A stretch of 64,000 bases of DNA from Streptomyces olivochromogenes (lineage in GTDB: Bacteria; Actinomycetota; Actinomycetes; Streptomycetales; Streptomycetaceae): positions 1 to 64,000 of the forward strand of contig NZ_JADDRL010000033.1 of assembly GCF_021538895.1 (NCBI RefSeq), written 5' to 3'. A program made the position numbers and the translations under genes. The notes under the pieces were generated by a model, which was not told where the DNA came from, did not search any database, and saw only the letters and a program-made list of their open reading frames with translations. Every line of letters begins with the position of its first letter. Position 1 is the first letter of the stretch. Shown piece after piece: positions 25,099 through 33,911 of the stretch.

Positions 25099-26496
25099 AT
25101 GGACACGGACTTCGACGTCGTCGTCCTGGGGGCCGGCCCGGGCGGATACGTGGCCGCCGTCCGGTGCGCCCAGCTGGGACTGCGTACGGCGATCGTGGAA
25201 GGCCGGTTCTGGGGCGGAGTCTGCCTGAACATCGGATGCATCCCCGCGAAGGCCCTGCTGCGCAACGCGGAGATCGCCCACCTGGTCACGCACGACGCGG
25301 AGAAGTTCGGCCTGAAGATCGGTGGAGACGTGACCCTGGACTACCGGGCCGCCTATGAGCGAAGCCGGGTGGTGGCCGACGGGCGCGCCAAGGGCGTCGG
25401 CTATCTGATGCGCAAGAACAAGATCGCCCAGTTCGAGGGGCAGGGCACGTTCCTCGACCCGCACACGATGCAGGTGCGGATGAGGGACGGCGAGGCGACG
25501 CTGTCCTTCCGTTTCTGCGTCATCGCGACCGGAGCGACCGTGAAGCTGCTCCCGGGGACGACACTGGGCAGGCGCGTCGTCACCTACGAGGAGCAGATCC
25601 TCTCCGACAGCCTCCCGGCGAGCCTGATCATCGCCGGTGCGGGTGCCATCGGGGTCGAGTTCGCGTATCTGCTGCGGTGTTACGGGGTCGAGGTGACGCT
25701 GGTCGAGTTCCTCGACCGGATCGCGCCCCTGGAGGACGAGGAGGTCTCGGCCGAGCTCACCAAGCGCTTCCGGCGCCAGGGGATCAACCTGCTGACCTCC
25801 ACGCGGGTGCGGAGCATCGAGGAGGCCGACGACCGGGTCCGTGTGGTCGTCGAGCGGGAGGGCCGGCCGGAGGTCCTGGAGGCGGAGAAGGTGCTGCAGG
25901 CCACGGGCTTCCACCCGCGGACCGGTGGCTACGGGCTGCCTTCCACGGGCGTCCGGCTCACCGATCGCGGAGCCATCGCCATCGACGGGTACTGCCGCAC
26001 CGACCAGCCGCACATCTACGCGATCGGCGATGTGACGGCGAAGCAGATGCTGGCCCACACCGCCGAGGCGATGGGCGTCGTCGCCGCCGAGAGCATCGCC
26101 GGCGCGGAGACCATGGAGCTGGACTACCGCATGATTCCGCGCGCGACGTTCTGCCGGCCGCAGATCGCCAGTTTCGGCTGGACCGAGAGCGAGGCGCGCG
26201 GTGAGGGCTTCGACGTCCGGGTGGCGACGTTCCCGTTCACCGCCAACGCCAAGGCGCACGGATTCGGCGACACCGCGGGCTTCGTGAAGCTGATCAGCGA
26301 CGGCCGCCACGGCGAACTGCTGGGCGGCCACATGATCGGTCCGGACGTCACCGAGCTGCTGCCCGAGCTCACGCTGGCGCAGAAATGGGACCTCACGGTG
26401 ACCGAGCTCATCCGGAACGTCCATGCGCATCCGACGCTGAGCGAGGCGGTCCAGGACGCCCTGCACGGCCTCGCGGGACACATGATCAACCTCTGA
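25099..26496 (+). CDS. lpdA: dihydrolipoyl dehydrogenase
   Basis: 465 aa. FAD-binding VVVLGAGPGGYVAAV, redox-active disulfide GGVCLNIGCIPAK (Cys-x4-Cys), NAD-binding IIAGAGAIGVEFAYLL, FAD/central motif YAIGDVTAKQMLAHTA and the catalytic His-Glu near HAHPTLSEA are all intact. It reoxidises the lipoyl groups of 2-oxoacid dehydrogenase or glycine cleavage complexes, with NAD+ as acceptor. No E1/E2 subunit gene is adjacent, so it may be a spare copy. Confidence 0.9.
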   Translation: MDTDFDVVVLGAGPGGYVAAVRCAQLGLRTAIVEGRFWGGVCLNIGCIPAKALLRNAEIAHLVTHDAEKFGLKIGGDVTLDYRAAYERSRVVADGRAKGVGYLMRKNKIAQFEGQGTFLDPHTMQVRMRDGEATLSFRFCVIATGATVKLLPGTTLGRRVVTYEEQILSDSLPASLIIAGAGAIGVEFAYLLRCYGVEVTLVEFLDRIAPLEDEEVSAELTKRFRRQGINLLTSTRVRSIEEADDRVRVVVEREGRPEVLEAEKVLQATGFHPRTGGYGLPSTGVRLTDRGAIAIDGYCRTDQPHIYAIGDVTAKQMLAHTAEAMGVVAAESIAGAETMELDYRMIPRATFCRPQIASFGWTESEARGEGFDVRVATFPFTANAKAHGFGDTAGFVKLISDGRHGELLGGHMIGPDVTELLPELTLAQKWDLTVTELIRNVHAHPTLSEAVQDALHGLAGHMINL

Positions 26497-26536
26497 AACC
26501 GTGGCCCCCGGTCCACCCGTACTTCTGGGCCACCCG

Positions 26537-27004
26537 TCAGGTCGCCGTGTGTGCCGAGGCGCCGGGTCGCGTGTAGGCCTGCCGCGGGTTGAGGGGCCCG
26601 TGATCGCCCGCGCAGACGACGACGACTTCCAGCGGGTCGTCGCAGTCACGGTGCCGCACCTCCAGGGGCGGTCCCTCCGGATCCGCGGTGTAGCGGTCGC
26701 CCCACTGCTTCAGGGCGATCATCACGGGCCACAGGTCCCAGCCCTTGGCCGAGAGCCGGTACTCGTGGCGGGTGCGATGCCCAGGCTCACGGTACGGAAC
26801 GGTGTCCAGGATCCCGGCCGCGACCAGCTTGCGCAGCCGGTCCGCCAGCACCGCCTCGGACATCCCCACGTGCCGCCGGAAGTCGTCGAAGCGGCGCACG
26901 CCGTTCATCGCGTCACGCAACACCAGCAGAGACCACTTCTCGCCGATCAGGTCGAGGGTGCGCTGCACGGTGCAGTTCTCGGTGCTCAGGTCCAGCCAGG
27001 CCAT
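26537..27004 (-). CDS. HxlR-family transcriptional regulator, probably leaderless
   Basis: 155 aa. Winged helix: CTVQRTLDLIGEKWSLLVLRD, FDDFRRHVGMSEAVLADRLR, HEYRLSAKGWDLWPVMIAL. I take the ATG at 27004: there is no Shine-Dalgarno sequence before it or before the alternative ATG at 27031, but TACGAT (27016-27011 on the minus strand) ends six bases before 27004, as a -10 box would for a leaderless transcript. It is divergent from the thioesterase gene and probably binds the AGCCA repeats between them. Confidence 0.82.
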   Translation of the reverse strand: MAWLDLSTENCTVQRTLDLIGEKWSLLVLRDAMNGVRRFDDFRRHVGMSEAVLADRLRKLVAAGILDTVPYREPGHRTRHEYRLSAKGWDLWPVMIALKQWGDRYTADPEGPPLEVRHRDCDDPLEVVVVCAGDHGPLNPRQAYTRPGASAHTAT

Positions 27005-27030
27005 GGGGCCATCGTAGGCTGACTGCGACA

Positions 27031-27075
27031 TTGACAGCCAGAGGTTCGACTGGCTAACTTCAAATCTGGAAGCCA
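27031..27075 (+). promoter_or_regulatory. promoter and AGCCA-repeat operator for the thioesterase gene
   Basis: TTGACA (27031-27036) and TAACTT (27055-27060), separated by 18 bp, form a good -35/-10 pair. AGCCA (27036-27040) and TGGCT (27051-27055) form an inverted repeat inside the spacer, and a third AGCCA is at 27071-27075. Binding there would block the promoter, which fits control by the divergent HxlR protein. Confidence 0.6.
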
Positions 27076-27093
27076 GCTGAGGAGGGCACGGTC

Positions 27094-27588
27094 ATGTCGA
27101 GGTCACGCACGTTCGAGTGGGAGGACCCGGGTATCTCCGCGGCCGCCGTCGGCCAGGAGAGCGGACTCGACTTCCTGCGCGGAGTGCTCGACGGACGTCT
27201 GCCCGCCGCGCCCATCGGCGCGACCGTCGGCTTCTGCCTGGAAGAGGTCGACTTCGGGCGCGCCGTCTTCGTCCTGGAACCGGGGGAGGACCACTACAAC
27301 CCCATCGGCAGCGTGCACGGCGGTGTCTACGCCACCCTGCTCGACTCGGCCGCGGGCTGCGCCGTGCAGTCCATCCTGCCGGCGGGCATGGGATACACCT
27401 CGCTCGACCTCAGCGTGAAGTTCCTGCGCCGCATCACCGTCGACACGGGCAAGGTCCGCGCCGTCGGCTCCCTCCTCAACCACGGCCGCCGCACCGCCCT
27501 CGCGCAGGCCGAACTCCTCGACTCCGACGACCGCCTGCTGGCCCACGCGACGAGCAGTTGCATGCTGTTTCCGGTGCCGGCCGGCTGA
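27094..27588 (+). CDS. PaaI-family hotdog-fold thioesterase
   Basis: 164 aa, GGAGGG before the ATG. The hotdog domain has HYNPIGSVHGGVYATLLDSAAGCAV, with the PaaI-type HGG-x12-D/E-like catalytic turn, then TSLDLSVKFLRRI and ALAQAELLDSDDRLLAHATSS. It hydrolyses an acyl- or aryl-CoA thioester, substrate unknown. Its promoter overlaps likely operator repeats of the divergent HxlR regulator. Confidence 0.88.
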   Translation: MSRSRTFEWEDPGISAAAVGQESGLDFLRGVLDGRLPAAPIGATVGFCLEEVDFGRAVFVLEPGEDHYNPIGSVHGGVYATLLDSAAGCAVQSILPAGMGYTSLDLSVKFLRRITVDTGKVRAVGSLLNHGRRTALAQAELLDSDDRLLAHATSSCMLFPVPAG

Positions 27589-27717
27589 GGTCTTTCGGGG
27601 AGCCGAAACGTCGCGGTGATGCCGTGTTAGCGTCAGCGCGGAGGCTCGTACGTGCCTGCCCCGGACGAGATGCGCGCCGTACCCGGTCTGCCAAGACGAC
27701 GCGCCGGAGGAGACGTC

Positions 27718-28593
27718 ATGGACGCGGGTACGGGCCTGATCGATTTCGCCGGTGGTGTTCCCCGGCCCCAGGCGCTGGACGTCCGGTGGATCCACGGCTC
27801 GCCGTCGGCGAAGCACAACGCCGATCCGGACATCCAGGTCCATGCCTACGACGAGCACACGTTCATCCTGCGGCAGAACATGGCGATCGACTATGAAGCG
27901 CCGTTCCTGTTCCTGCTGTTCGGCAACTCCCGGGCGGTGTTGATCGACACCGGTGCCACCGCGTCCGCGGAGTTCTTTCCGCTGCGCCGGGTGGTCGACG
28001 AACTCGTCGACGGGTGGCTCGCCCGGCACCCCCGGGAGGAGTATCACCTCCTCGTTCTGCACACCCACGCACACGGTGACCACGTCGCGGGCGACGGGCA
28101 GTTCGCCGACCGCCCCCACACCACCGTGGTGGGCGCGGACCTGGCCACCGCCTGGGAGTACTTCCGGTTCGACGCGGACCCCGACGCCGTGAGCACGGTC
28201 GACCTGAGCGGCCGGGTCCTGGAGTGCCTGGCCACCCCGGGCCACCACGAGGCGGCGGTGACGTTCTACGACCCGTGGACCGGGTTCCTGCTCACCGGAG
28301 ACACGGTCTACCCCGGGCGGCTCTACATCCAGGACTGGCACGCCTTCGCCCGCACCATCGACCGGCTGATCGAGTTCTCCGACCGCCGGCCGGTCACGTA
28401 CGTGCTCGGCTGCCACATCGAGATGACCAGTCGGCCGGGTGTGGACTATCCGATCCGTACCACCTACCAGCCCGACGAGCCCCCGCTCCAGATGACCACC
28501 GATCACCTGCGCCGGATCCGTGCGGCGATCGCGGAGGCCGGCGACCGGCCCGGCCGGCGCGCCTGCGCGGACTTCATCCTCTACCCCGTCTGA
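27718..28593 (+). CDS. MBL-fold metallo-hydrolase
   Basis: 291 aa from the ATG at 27718, with CGGAGGAG upstream. Metal-binding motif HTHAHGDHVAGD, then CLATPGHHEAAVTFYD, FLLTGDTVYPGRLY and VLGCHIEM give the remaining ligands of a dinuclear site. The substrate cannot be told from the sequence; the branch resembles lactonase- or thioesterase-like MBL proteins. No signal peptide. It lies 130 bp after the thioesterase gene, probably with its own promoter. Confidence 0.85.
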   Translation: MDAGTGLIDFAGGVPRPQALDVRWIHGSPSAKHNADPDIQVHAYDEHTFILRQNMAIDYEAPFLFLLFGNSRAVLIDTGATASAEFFPLRRVVDELVDGWLARHPREEYHLLVLHTHAHGDHVAGDGQFADRPHTTVVGADLATAWEYFRFDADPDAVSTVDLSGRVLECLATPGHHEAAVTFYDPWTGFLLTGDTVYPGRLYIQDWHAFARTIDRLIEFSDRRPVTYVLGCHIEMTSRPGVDYPIRTTYQPDEPPLQMTTDHLRRIRAAIAEAGDRPGRRACADFILYPV

Positions 28594-28691
28594 CGCCGCC
28601 GGCCCGGACATCGGTCCGAGGGCGCTGTCAGTGCCGAGCCGTAGCCTTCCGGATATCCGCACATGGCGTGCCACTCGGAGCGTTGGGGGTA

Positions 28692-29999
28692 ATGATGCGC
28701 AGGCCGGTCGAGGGCGAGGTCTCCGTTCACTACGGCCAGATCTACGTCGAGAGCGATCCGGACAGCTACGGCCCGGACCTCGCCGAGGCGTTCGCGGGGC
28801 AGAGCTCCGGGCTCTGCGGGGCGGCGATCCCCGGCACGCTGTGGCTGACGACCGGGCTGCACACCGGCGAGGTCGGATTCACCGTCGAAGTGCACGAGGA
28901 CCCACCGCGGTTGGACCCGGAATGGGAGGACGTGGTGGAGGTGTCCTTCCGGCCCGTGTCGGACAGCACCGCGCTCGTCCTGTGGGGAGGCATGGGCGAC
29001 TGGGACCTGGGCCTGGAAGAGACGGACTACCGGGTGCGCTACTGCGCCAAGGACATGGACGCGGCACGCGAGCGCGACACCCGACTCGACGACGAGCCCC
29101 AACTGGACAGCTACCTCCTCCAGTTCTGGCCGGCTCCGCCGTCGCCGGACCGCGTCCTCAAGCAGACCTCCGGTTCCGCCGCCTACTGGCACGGCTACGC
29201 CCGCGAGCTGCCGCCCCCTCCCACCCCCGCCGAACGCGCCGAGGCCGAACGCCTCGCCCGCCTCGCACAGGAACAGGCCGACAGAGAACGCGAACTCGCC
29301 TACGAACTGTGGGACTGGGGCGGGCAACTGCCCAGCCAGGCCCTGCGCGAGGTCGACGGCAACGTGAGCGGCCTGGTCCGCTTCGACGCGGCCCTCGTCC
29401 ACACCATCGACGCCGCCGGCCCCGAGGTCCAGCGTGCGGTGGCGCTGCTGGCCGCGCGACGCGCATGCGAGACCGCCGGTCTCACGGAGCTCGACTGGAT
29501 CTCCCGGGGGCTCACCGCCCTGGCCGAGGGACGCCCGCTGCCGCCGCCCCTGGACGAGCCGGACGCCGTCTGGCAGGCCCTGGACGCGGACCCGCATGCT
29601 CCCGACGGGACCGTGGGCCGGGCCGTCCCTCCGGAGTGGCCGCCCTTCCAGCCGCCCGCCGCCGACGACGACCCGTACGTGTCGATACCCCTCCCCGAGG
29701 CGATGACAGCGATCGTGGGCCCGGCGGCACCCATGGCGGAGCCGCTGAGTCCGCCCGATCCGCCGGTGCAGCCGCCCGCCGGAACATCCAGGTACATGTT
29801 GGTCGCCACGATCGGCGAGCCGGACCCGTCCCTGCGCATGTCCCAGCCGCACATGGCCATCCCCGCACTGCTCGACGCCGCCCACCCCGACCCGCTCCGG
29901 GCAGCCCTCGACGCGGTGTTCGCGGCCGTGGCCACCTACGGCGAGGACTACCCGGTACTCCTCCAGGAGGTGTGGTCCGCCTGCCGGGGGCAGGCGTAG
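28692..29999 (+). CDS. uncharacterised Streptomyces protein with N-terminal beta domain and helical C-terminus
   Basis: 435 aa from tandem ATG codons at 28692/28695 after GGGGGT. Residues 1-160 are strand-rich and aromatic (LWLTTGLHTGEVGFTVEVHE, LVLWGGMGDWDLGLEETDY), about 165-200 are a charged helix (ERAEAERLARLAQEQADRER), then a helical domain and a proline-rich linker (PPAADDDPY, PPDPPVQPPAG). The last ~60 residues are helical. I recognise no domain and no membrane segment. Large proteins of this kind occur in Streptomyces without assigned function. Confidence 0.65.
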   Translation: MMRRPVEGEVSVHYGQIYVESDPDSYGPDLAEAFAGQSSGLCGAAIPGTLWLTTGLHTGEVGFTVEVHEDPPRLDPEWEDVVEVSFRPVSDSTALVLWGGMGDWDLGLEETDYRVRYCAKDMDAARERDTRLDDEPQLDSYLLQFWPAPPSPDRVLKQTSGSAAYWHGYARELPPPPTPAERAEAERLARLAQEQADRERELAYELWDWGGQLPSQALREVDGNVSGLVRFDAALVHTIDAAGPEVQRAVALLAARRACETAGLTELDWISRGLTALAEGRPLPPPLDEPDAVWQALDADPHAPDGTVGRAVPPEWPPFQPPAADDDPYVSIPLPEAMTAIVGPAAPMAEPLSPPDPPVQPPAGTSRYMLVATIGEPDPSLRMSQPHMAIPALLDAAHPDPLRAALDAVFAAVATYGEDYPVLLQEVWSACRGQA

Positions 30000-30088
30000 A
30001 GGGGGCCGGCATCCGAGCGGACGCGATCATTGCCCGGCCTTGGGCCGGGTGCCCGTAACCCCTGCGCGGGCTCCCGGTTGTGTCGGGT

Positions 30089-30289
30089 ATGGACGACCAC
30101 CTTCTCGCCGCCGACACCTCTGACCTGCTGGACCTCGAGGAACCGCGGCTGCCCTTGCTGACCCTGTCCGAGGCACAGCAACTGCTGGAGGTGTTGCAGC
30201 ACTTCGGCGCGACCGACCATGACTGGGGCGCGCAGGCCCGGCATTTCGCCGCCGGGCTCGCCGCCCGCGTGCCGTCGTACGACGCGTAG
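30089..30289 (+). CDS. small acidic hypothetical protein
   Basis: 66 aa from the ATG at 30089 (a GTG at 30080 would add three residues). LTLSEAQQLLEVLQHFGATDHD is a clear amphipathic helix. There is no family I can name. Codon use is Streptomyces-like, with strong third-position G/C. It is followed by a hairpin shared with the convergent GT1 gene. Confidence 0.6.
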   Translation: MDDHLLAADTSDLLDLEEPRLPLLTLSEAQQLLEVLQHFGATDHDWGAQARHFAAGLAARVPSYDA

Positions 30290-30309
30290 TCCCGCCCGGA
30301 GCGTCGAGC

Positions 30310-30331
30310 GGTCGGCCTTCCTCAGCCGACC
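30310..30331. terminator. short bidirectional hairpin between convergent genes
   Basis: GGTCGGC (30310-30316) and GCCGACC (30325-30331) with an 8-nt loop lie between the stop at 30289 and the end of the GT1 gene, whose stop codon is inside the hairpin. Confidence 0.5.
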
Positions 30332-31542
30332 CCGTCGAGCAGCAGTTTCGCGGCCACGAGCGCTCCGTCCGTGCGGATCGTGCCGGCCACGGCGATCGCT
30401 CGTGCGCGGGTTTGCGGGGTGAGGGCCGAACCGAGCGCGGCCGAGAGGGACGCGAAGGTCGGAGTCGGGCCGGCGTGGGCCACGCCGATGCCCAACTCGG
30501 CCACCCGGTCGGCCCAGTAGGTCTGGTCCACCGCCTGCTGAGGCACCACCACCTGAGGCGCACCGGCCCACGCGGCGGTCGTCGTGGTGCCCGCGCCGCC
30601 GTGGTGCACGACGGCGGCCACCCGGCGGAACAGCGCCTGGTGGTTGACCTCGCCGACGGCGAAGCAGTCGTCCCGGTCGTCGCTCAGGTCCAGGTCCGCC
30701 CATCCGCTGGAGACGAGCGCACGTCGGCCCTGTGCCCGGACCGCCTCGATGGCCGCATGGCCGGCGCCCCGCGAACCGTGCATCGGCATGCTGCCGAAGC
30801 CCACGTACACCGGTGGCGTGCCGGCCTCCAGGAACGCCGCCAAGTCGGCCGGGAGGGGGCGCTCGTCCGGGAGGAGCCACGCGCCGGTCTGCACGACGTC
30901 CAGGTCCGTCGGCTCGTGCCACGGACCCAGGAGCGGGTCCGTCGCCAGCCACGGGCGCTCGGTGAAGGCGTGGTCGCGGACGTCGTCCACCGGTGGCAGG
31001 CCGTTCGACGCCCGCTGGGTGTTGAGGGCCTCGCCGAACAGCGCGTTCGCGCTCTGCGCGTCCAGGTCCCACAGCGCGAGGTTGTCGGTCACGTCCGGTG
31101 GGAAGGGGCGGCCCGGCCGCGGGTGCGGCGGGTGGTGCGGCGACGGCAGGGTGATCGGCTGGAAACTCGCGTACACATAGGGGACGTTCAGTTTCTCGGC
31201 CACCGACCGTGCGCCGGCAGCGGCCGGCAGCAGGCCCGACGCCAGGAGCACATCACAGCCCTCGGCCGCCGCGGCAACCGTGTCGAAATACGAGGCGATC
31301 AACGCGGCCGCACGCTGAGGCACACCCCCTGGCGACGGCGGCGTCGCCCCGGTCGTCAGCCGGCGCACCGACTGACCGACCGGCACCATCGGCACACCCA
31401 CCCCGGCCAGCCGCTCCGCGAACTCCTCGTCCGGCGGCGCGCACACGCGCACCTCCGCGCCGAGTTCCCGCAACCGCACCGCGAGGGCCACCAGCGGTTC
31501 GACGCCCCCACGCGAGTCATATCCCGTCAACAGCACACGCAC
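30322..31542 (-). CDS. GT1-family glycosyltransferase (macrolide/antibiotic type)
   Basis: 406 aa from a GTG at 31542 with GGGAG seven bases upstream. The N-terminal VRVLLTGYDSRGGVEPLVAL and EVRVCAPPDEEFAERL are typical of GT-B enzymes. The C-terminal nucleotide-sugar site reads HQALFRRVAAVVHHGGAGTT, TTAAWAGAPQVVVPQQAVDQTYWADRV. This is the vancosaminyltransferase/MGT branch that glycosylates antibiotics or sterols. No biosynthetic cluster is nearby, so its acceptor could be a toxic macrolide (self-resistance) or an unlinked natural product. Confidence 0.9.
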   Translation of the reverse strand: MRVLLTGYDSRGGVEPLVALAVRLRELGAEVRVCAPPDEEFAERLAGVGVPMVPVGQSVRRLTTGATPPSPGGVPQRAAALIASYFDTVAAAAEGCDVLLASGLLPAAAGARSVAEKLNVPYVYASFQPITLPSPHHPPHPRPGRPFPPDVTDNLALWDLDAQSANALFGEALNTQRASNGLPPVDDVRDHAFTERPWLATDPLLGPWHEPTDLDVVQTGAWLLPDERPLPADLAAFLEAGTPPVYVGFGSMPMHGSRGAGHAAIEAVRAQGRRALVSSGWADLDLSDDRDDCFAVGEVNHQALFRRVAAVVHHGGAGTTTTAAWAGAPQVVVPQQAVDQTYWADRVAELGIGVAHAGPTPTFASLSAALGSALTPQTRARAIAVAGTIRTDGALVAAKLLLDGVG

Positions 31543-31773
31543 TTCGCGACTCCCACCACCACAGGTCCCGGCATTGCCCGGCAAGTCTTCGCTACGACCC
31601 GGATCTTGCCGCAAGCCCCCCGGTGCGCTATACGTTGAGGGCGGGAAGGGGTGAGTACGCTCCTTCCCCTTCTTTATGGGTTGTTGTGGCGACCGACCGA
31701 CTCCGGTGGATCCGTTGAGTCGTAAATAAGTGAAAGAGGAAACAGCGGGTGCCTGCCGCGTTCCCGTCAATTT

Positions 31774-31802
31774 TCCGATATCTCCCCTTATGGGATCCGA
31801 TA
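31774..31802 (+). promoter_or_regulatory. direct repeat TCCGATAT before the LysM gene
   Basis: TCCGATAT occurs at 31774-31781 and 31795-31802, 21 bp apart, in a locally AT-rich part of the 280-bp divergent region (31543-31822). Two copies on the same face of the helix suggest a regulator site. The same region has GGGAAGG...CCTTCCC, a hairpin in the leader of the minus-strand GT1 gene. Confidence 0.4.
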
Positions 31803-31822
31803 TTCCTCGATAGAGTGGTCGC

Positions 31823-32263
31823 ATGGATACGTCAACGCTGTATTACACGGTGAGAACTGGCGACACTCTCTCCAAGATTGCAGCCAGGATCCATGTGACA
31901 CTGGCGCAGCTCCTGGAGTGGAACCCCGAGATCACCGACCCGAACATCATTCGCCTCGGACAGCGGATCCGTGTCTCCCCGCCGGAAGGGGTACCGATCC
32001 CGGACCAGGAGTTCGAGCCTTTCCCGGGCGCGGACTTCTTCCAGTCGGCGACGGTCAGCCCGATCATCGAGGTCATGGGCTATCGCCTGATCGACGAGGG
32101 CTGCTCCGTGTACCCCGGCGAGCCGGACGCCCAGTGGAGCGACGCGGACCGCGCGTCGTACGCCAAATGGCAGCGCAAACTCGGTTTCAGCGGAGCGGAC
32201 GCGGACGGTATTCCGGGAAAGAACACCTGGGACAAGCTCCACGTGCCCGTCGTGTTCGAGTGA
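31823..32263 (+). CDS. LysM and C-terminal peptidoglycan-binding domain protein
   Basis: 146 aa. Residues about 7-52 are a LysM domain (YYTVRTGDTLSKIAARI, WNPEITDPNIIRLGQRIRV). The C-terminal ~40 residues (KWQRKLGFSGADADGIPGKNTW in part) are a peptidoglycan-binding 1-type repeat. There is no signal peptide or transmembrane helix, so export may be by another route or on cell lysis. Two wall-binding modules with no hydrolase domain suggest a targeting protein, or a part of a contractile or phage-derived particle. Its promoter region is unusually AT-rich. Confidence 0.8.
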   Translation: MDTSTLYYTVRTGDTLSKIAARIHVTLAQLLEWNPEITDPNIIRLGQRIRVSPPEGVPIPDQEFEPFPGADFFQSATVSPIIEVMGYRLIDEGCSVYPGEPDAQWSDADRASYAKWQRKLGFSGADADGIPGKNTWDKLHVPVVFE

Positions 32264-32307
32264 TTGCCACCCCGGGCGGCGGATGTCCGCCGCCCGGGAC
32301 TTGATGG

Positions 32308-32733
32308 TCAGGACGCGTTGTATTCGCTGACGACGTCCACGACCCAGGTGACACCGAAACGGTCCCTCAGCATTCCGTAGAGCGGCGCCCACTGAGCGGG
32401 CTCCAACGGCCGCAGGACGGTGGCGTCTTCGGACAGCTTCTTCCAATACGCCGTGACCTCCTCGGCCGTTTCGCCGCGGAGTGAAACGAAGAACGCGTTC
32501 TCGCCCTGGCTCCACGGCATGCGCGAGGGCACGTCGTAGGCCATGACGCGAAATCCGCTGTCGGCGGCCACCTGGCCCCACATCACCTGGTCCGCCTCGG
32601 ACGGCTCCTGGACGTTTCCGGCGTCCTTGTAGGTGACCATGACCAGGTCCCCGCCGAACACGGACCGGTAGAACGTGAGCGCCGCGCGGGCGTCACCTCG
32701 GAAGTTCAGGTGGGTCACAGCACTGACGGACAT
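32308..32733 (-). CDS. PhnB-like VOC-family protein
   Basis: 141 aa, AAGGAG before the ATG. VSAVTHLNFRGDARAALTFY, SVFGGDLVMVTYKD, ADQVMWGQVAADSGF, SQGENAFFVSLRGE and RDRFGVTWVVDV follow the PhnB-like/3-demethylubiquinone-9 3-methyltransferase VOC pattern. A metal-dependent lyase or binding function is possible; no substrate is known. It is divergent from the WYL regulator and may be one of its targets. Confidence 0.85.
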   Translation of the reverse strand: MSVSAVTHLNFRGDARAALTFYRSVFGGDLVMVTYKDAGNVQEPSEADQVMWGQVAADSGFRVMAYDVPSRMPWSQGENAFFVSLRGETAEEVTAYWKKLSEDATVLRPLEPAQWAPLYGMLRDRFGVTWVVDVVSEYNAS

Positions 32734-32862
32734 GATGGGCTCCTTGCCATTCGACCTATTTTCCGATCTCCGCGGTCCTGCTCGCGCGCAGCCCCGCTCG
32801 ATGACGACAGTTCCAGGAGAAGCGGCCAGGATGTGGCCGCTTCTTGCGGCACCATCGGCAGC

Positions 32863-33882
32863 ATGCAGAAGACCTCAGCGCGACTGCTGTCGCTGCTCTC
32901 GCTGCTCCAGTCGCGCCGGGACTGGCCGGGAGCCCTGCTGGCCGAGCGGCTGGGCATCAGTGCGCGCACCGTGCGCCGCGATGTCGACCGCCTGCGCGAG
33001 CTCGGCTACCCCGTCGTGGCGGTCAAGGGCCCCGACGGCGGGTATCGGCTGGACGCCGGTACGGAGCTGCCGCCGTTGCTGTTCGACGACGAGCAGGCCG
33101 TCGCCCTCGCCGTGGCGCTCCGGATCGCCGCCACCACCGGCGCTGGCATCGAGGACGGCGCGGTGCGCGCGCTGAACACCGTCCGGCAGGTCATGCCCGC
33201 CCGGCTGCGCCACCGCGTCGACACCCTCCACGTCACCGCCGTCGAGCGGCCCACGACCCGGCCGAACCCGCAGGTCGACAGCGGCGTGCTCATGGCGCTC
33301 ACCGCCGCCGTGCACGCCTGCGAGGTGCTGCGCTTCGACTACGCCCCCGCGTCACCATCGGGAGACGGCCAGGGGGGCACCATGGCTCCGCCGCGCCGGG
33401 TGCAGCCGCACCACCTCGTCACCTGGGGCGCGCGCTGGTACCTCGTCGCCTGGGATCTCGACCGCGAGGACTGGCGGACCTTCCGCGCGGACCGGATCAC
33501 CCCGCGCACGCCGACGGGGCCCCGCTTCGCCCCGCGCGAACTGCCCGGAGGCGACGTGGCCGCCTTCGTCGCCGACAGGTTTCAGGGCTCCGCCGGCTCG
33601 GGCACCTGGCCCTGCCGCGGCGAGGTGATCCTCCACCTGCCCGCCGCCGTCGTGTCCCCGTACACGCATGACGGAGTCGTCGAGGAACTCGGCCCGGACC
33701 GCTGCCGGTTGCTGCTGGGCTCCTGGTCCTGGGCCGGCCTGGCCGCCGCCATCGGCAGGTTCGACGCCGACATCGAGGTCGTGGGCCCGGCCGAACTCAA
33801 GGACGCCTTCGCGGTCCTGGCCCGCCGCTACGCCAGGGCAGCGGCCGACGCGGGAGCCGGCACCGCGCCCCCGATGCCGTGA
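32863..33882 (+). CDS. YafY-type HTH/WYL-domain transcriptional regulator
   Basis: 339 aa from the ATG at 32863. N-terminal DeoR-like helix-turn-helix (LLSLLSLLQSRRDWPGALLA, LGISARTVRRDVDRLRELGY), then a WYL domain with VTWGARWYLVAWDLDREDWR in which the WYL triplet is present, and FRADRITPRTPTG. WYL domains sense ligands, often nucleic acid or small signals. It lies between the divergent VOC gene and a second VOC gene. A three-copy 13-bp repeat immediately downstream could be its site. Confidence 0.9.
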   Translation: MQKTSARLLSLLSLLQSRRDWPGALLAERLGISARTVRRDVDRLRELGYPVVAVKGPDGGYRLDAGTELPPLLFDDEQAVALAVALRIAATTGAGIEDGAVRALNTVRQVMPARLRHRVDTLHVTAVERPTTRPNPQVDSGVLMALTAAVHACEVLRFDYAPASPSGDGQGGTMAPPRRVQPHHLVTWGARWYLVAWDLDREDWRTFRADRITPRTPTGPRFAPRELPGGDVAAFVADRFQGSAGSGTWPCRGEVILHLPAAVVSPYTHDGVVEELGPDRCRLLLGSWSWAGLAAAIGRFDADIEVVGPAELKDAFAVLARRYARAAADAGAGTAPPMP

Positions 33883-33911
33883 GTCGGCCCCGCCGGAAGC
33901 CCCACCGTGCT

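Noticed and set aside
30412..31638. 408-codon plus-strand frame opposite the GT1 glycosyltransferase
   Set aside because: Antisense low-complexity shadow; the minus strand has complete GT-B motifs.
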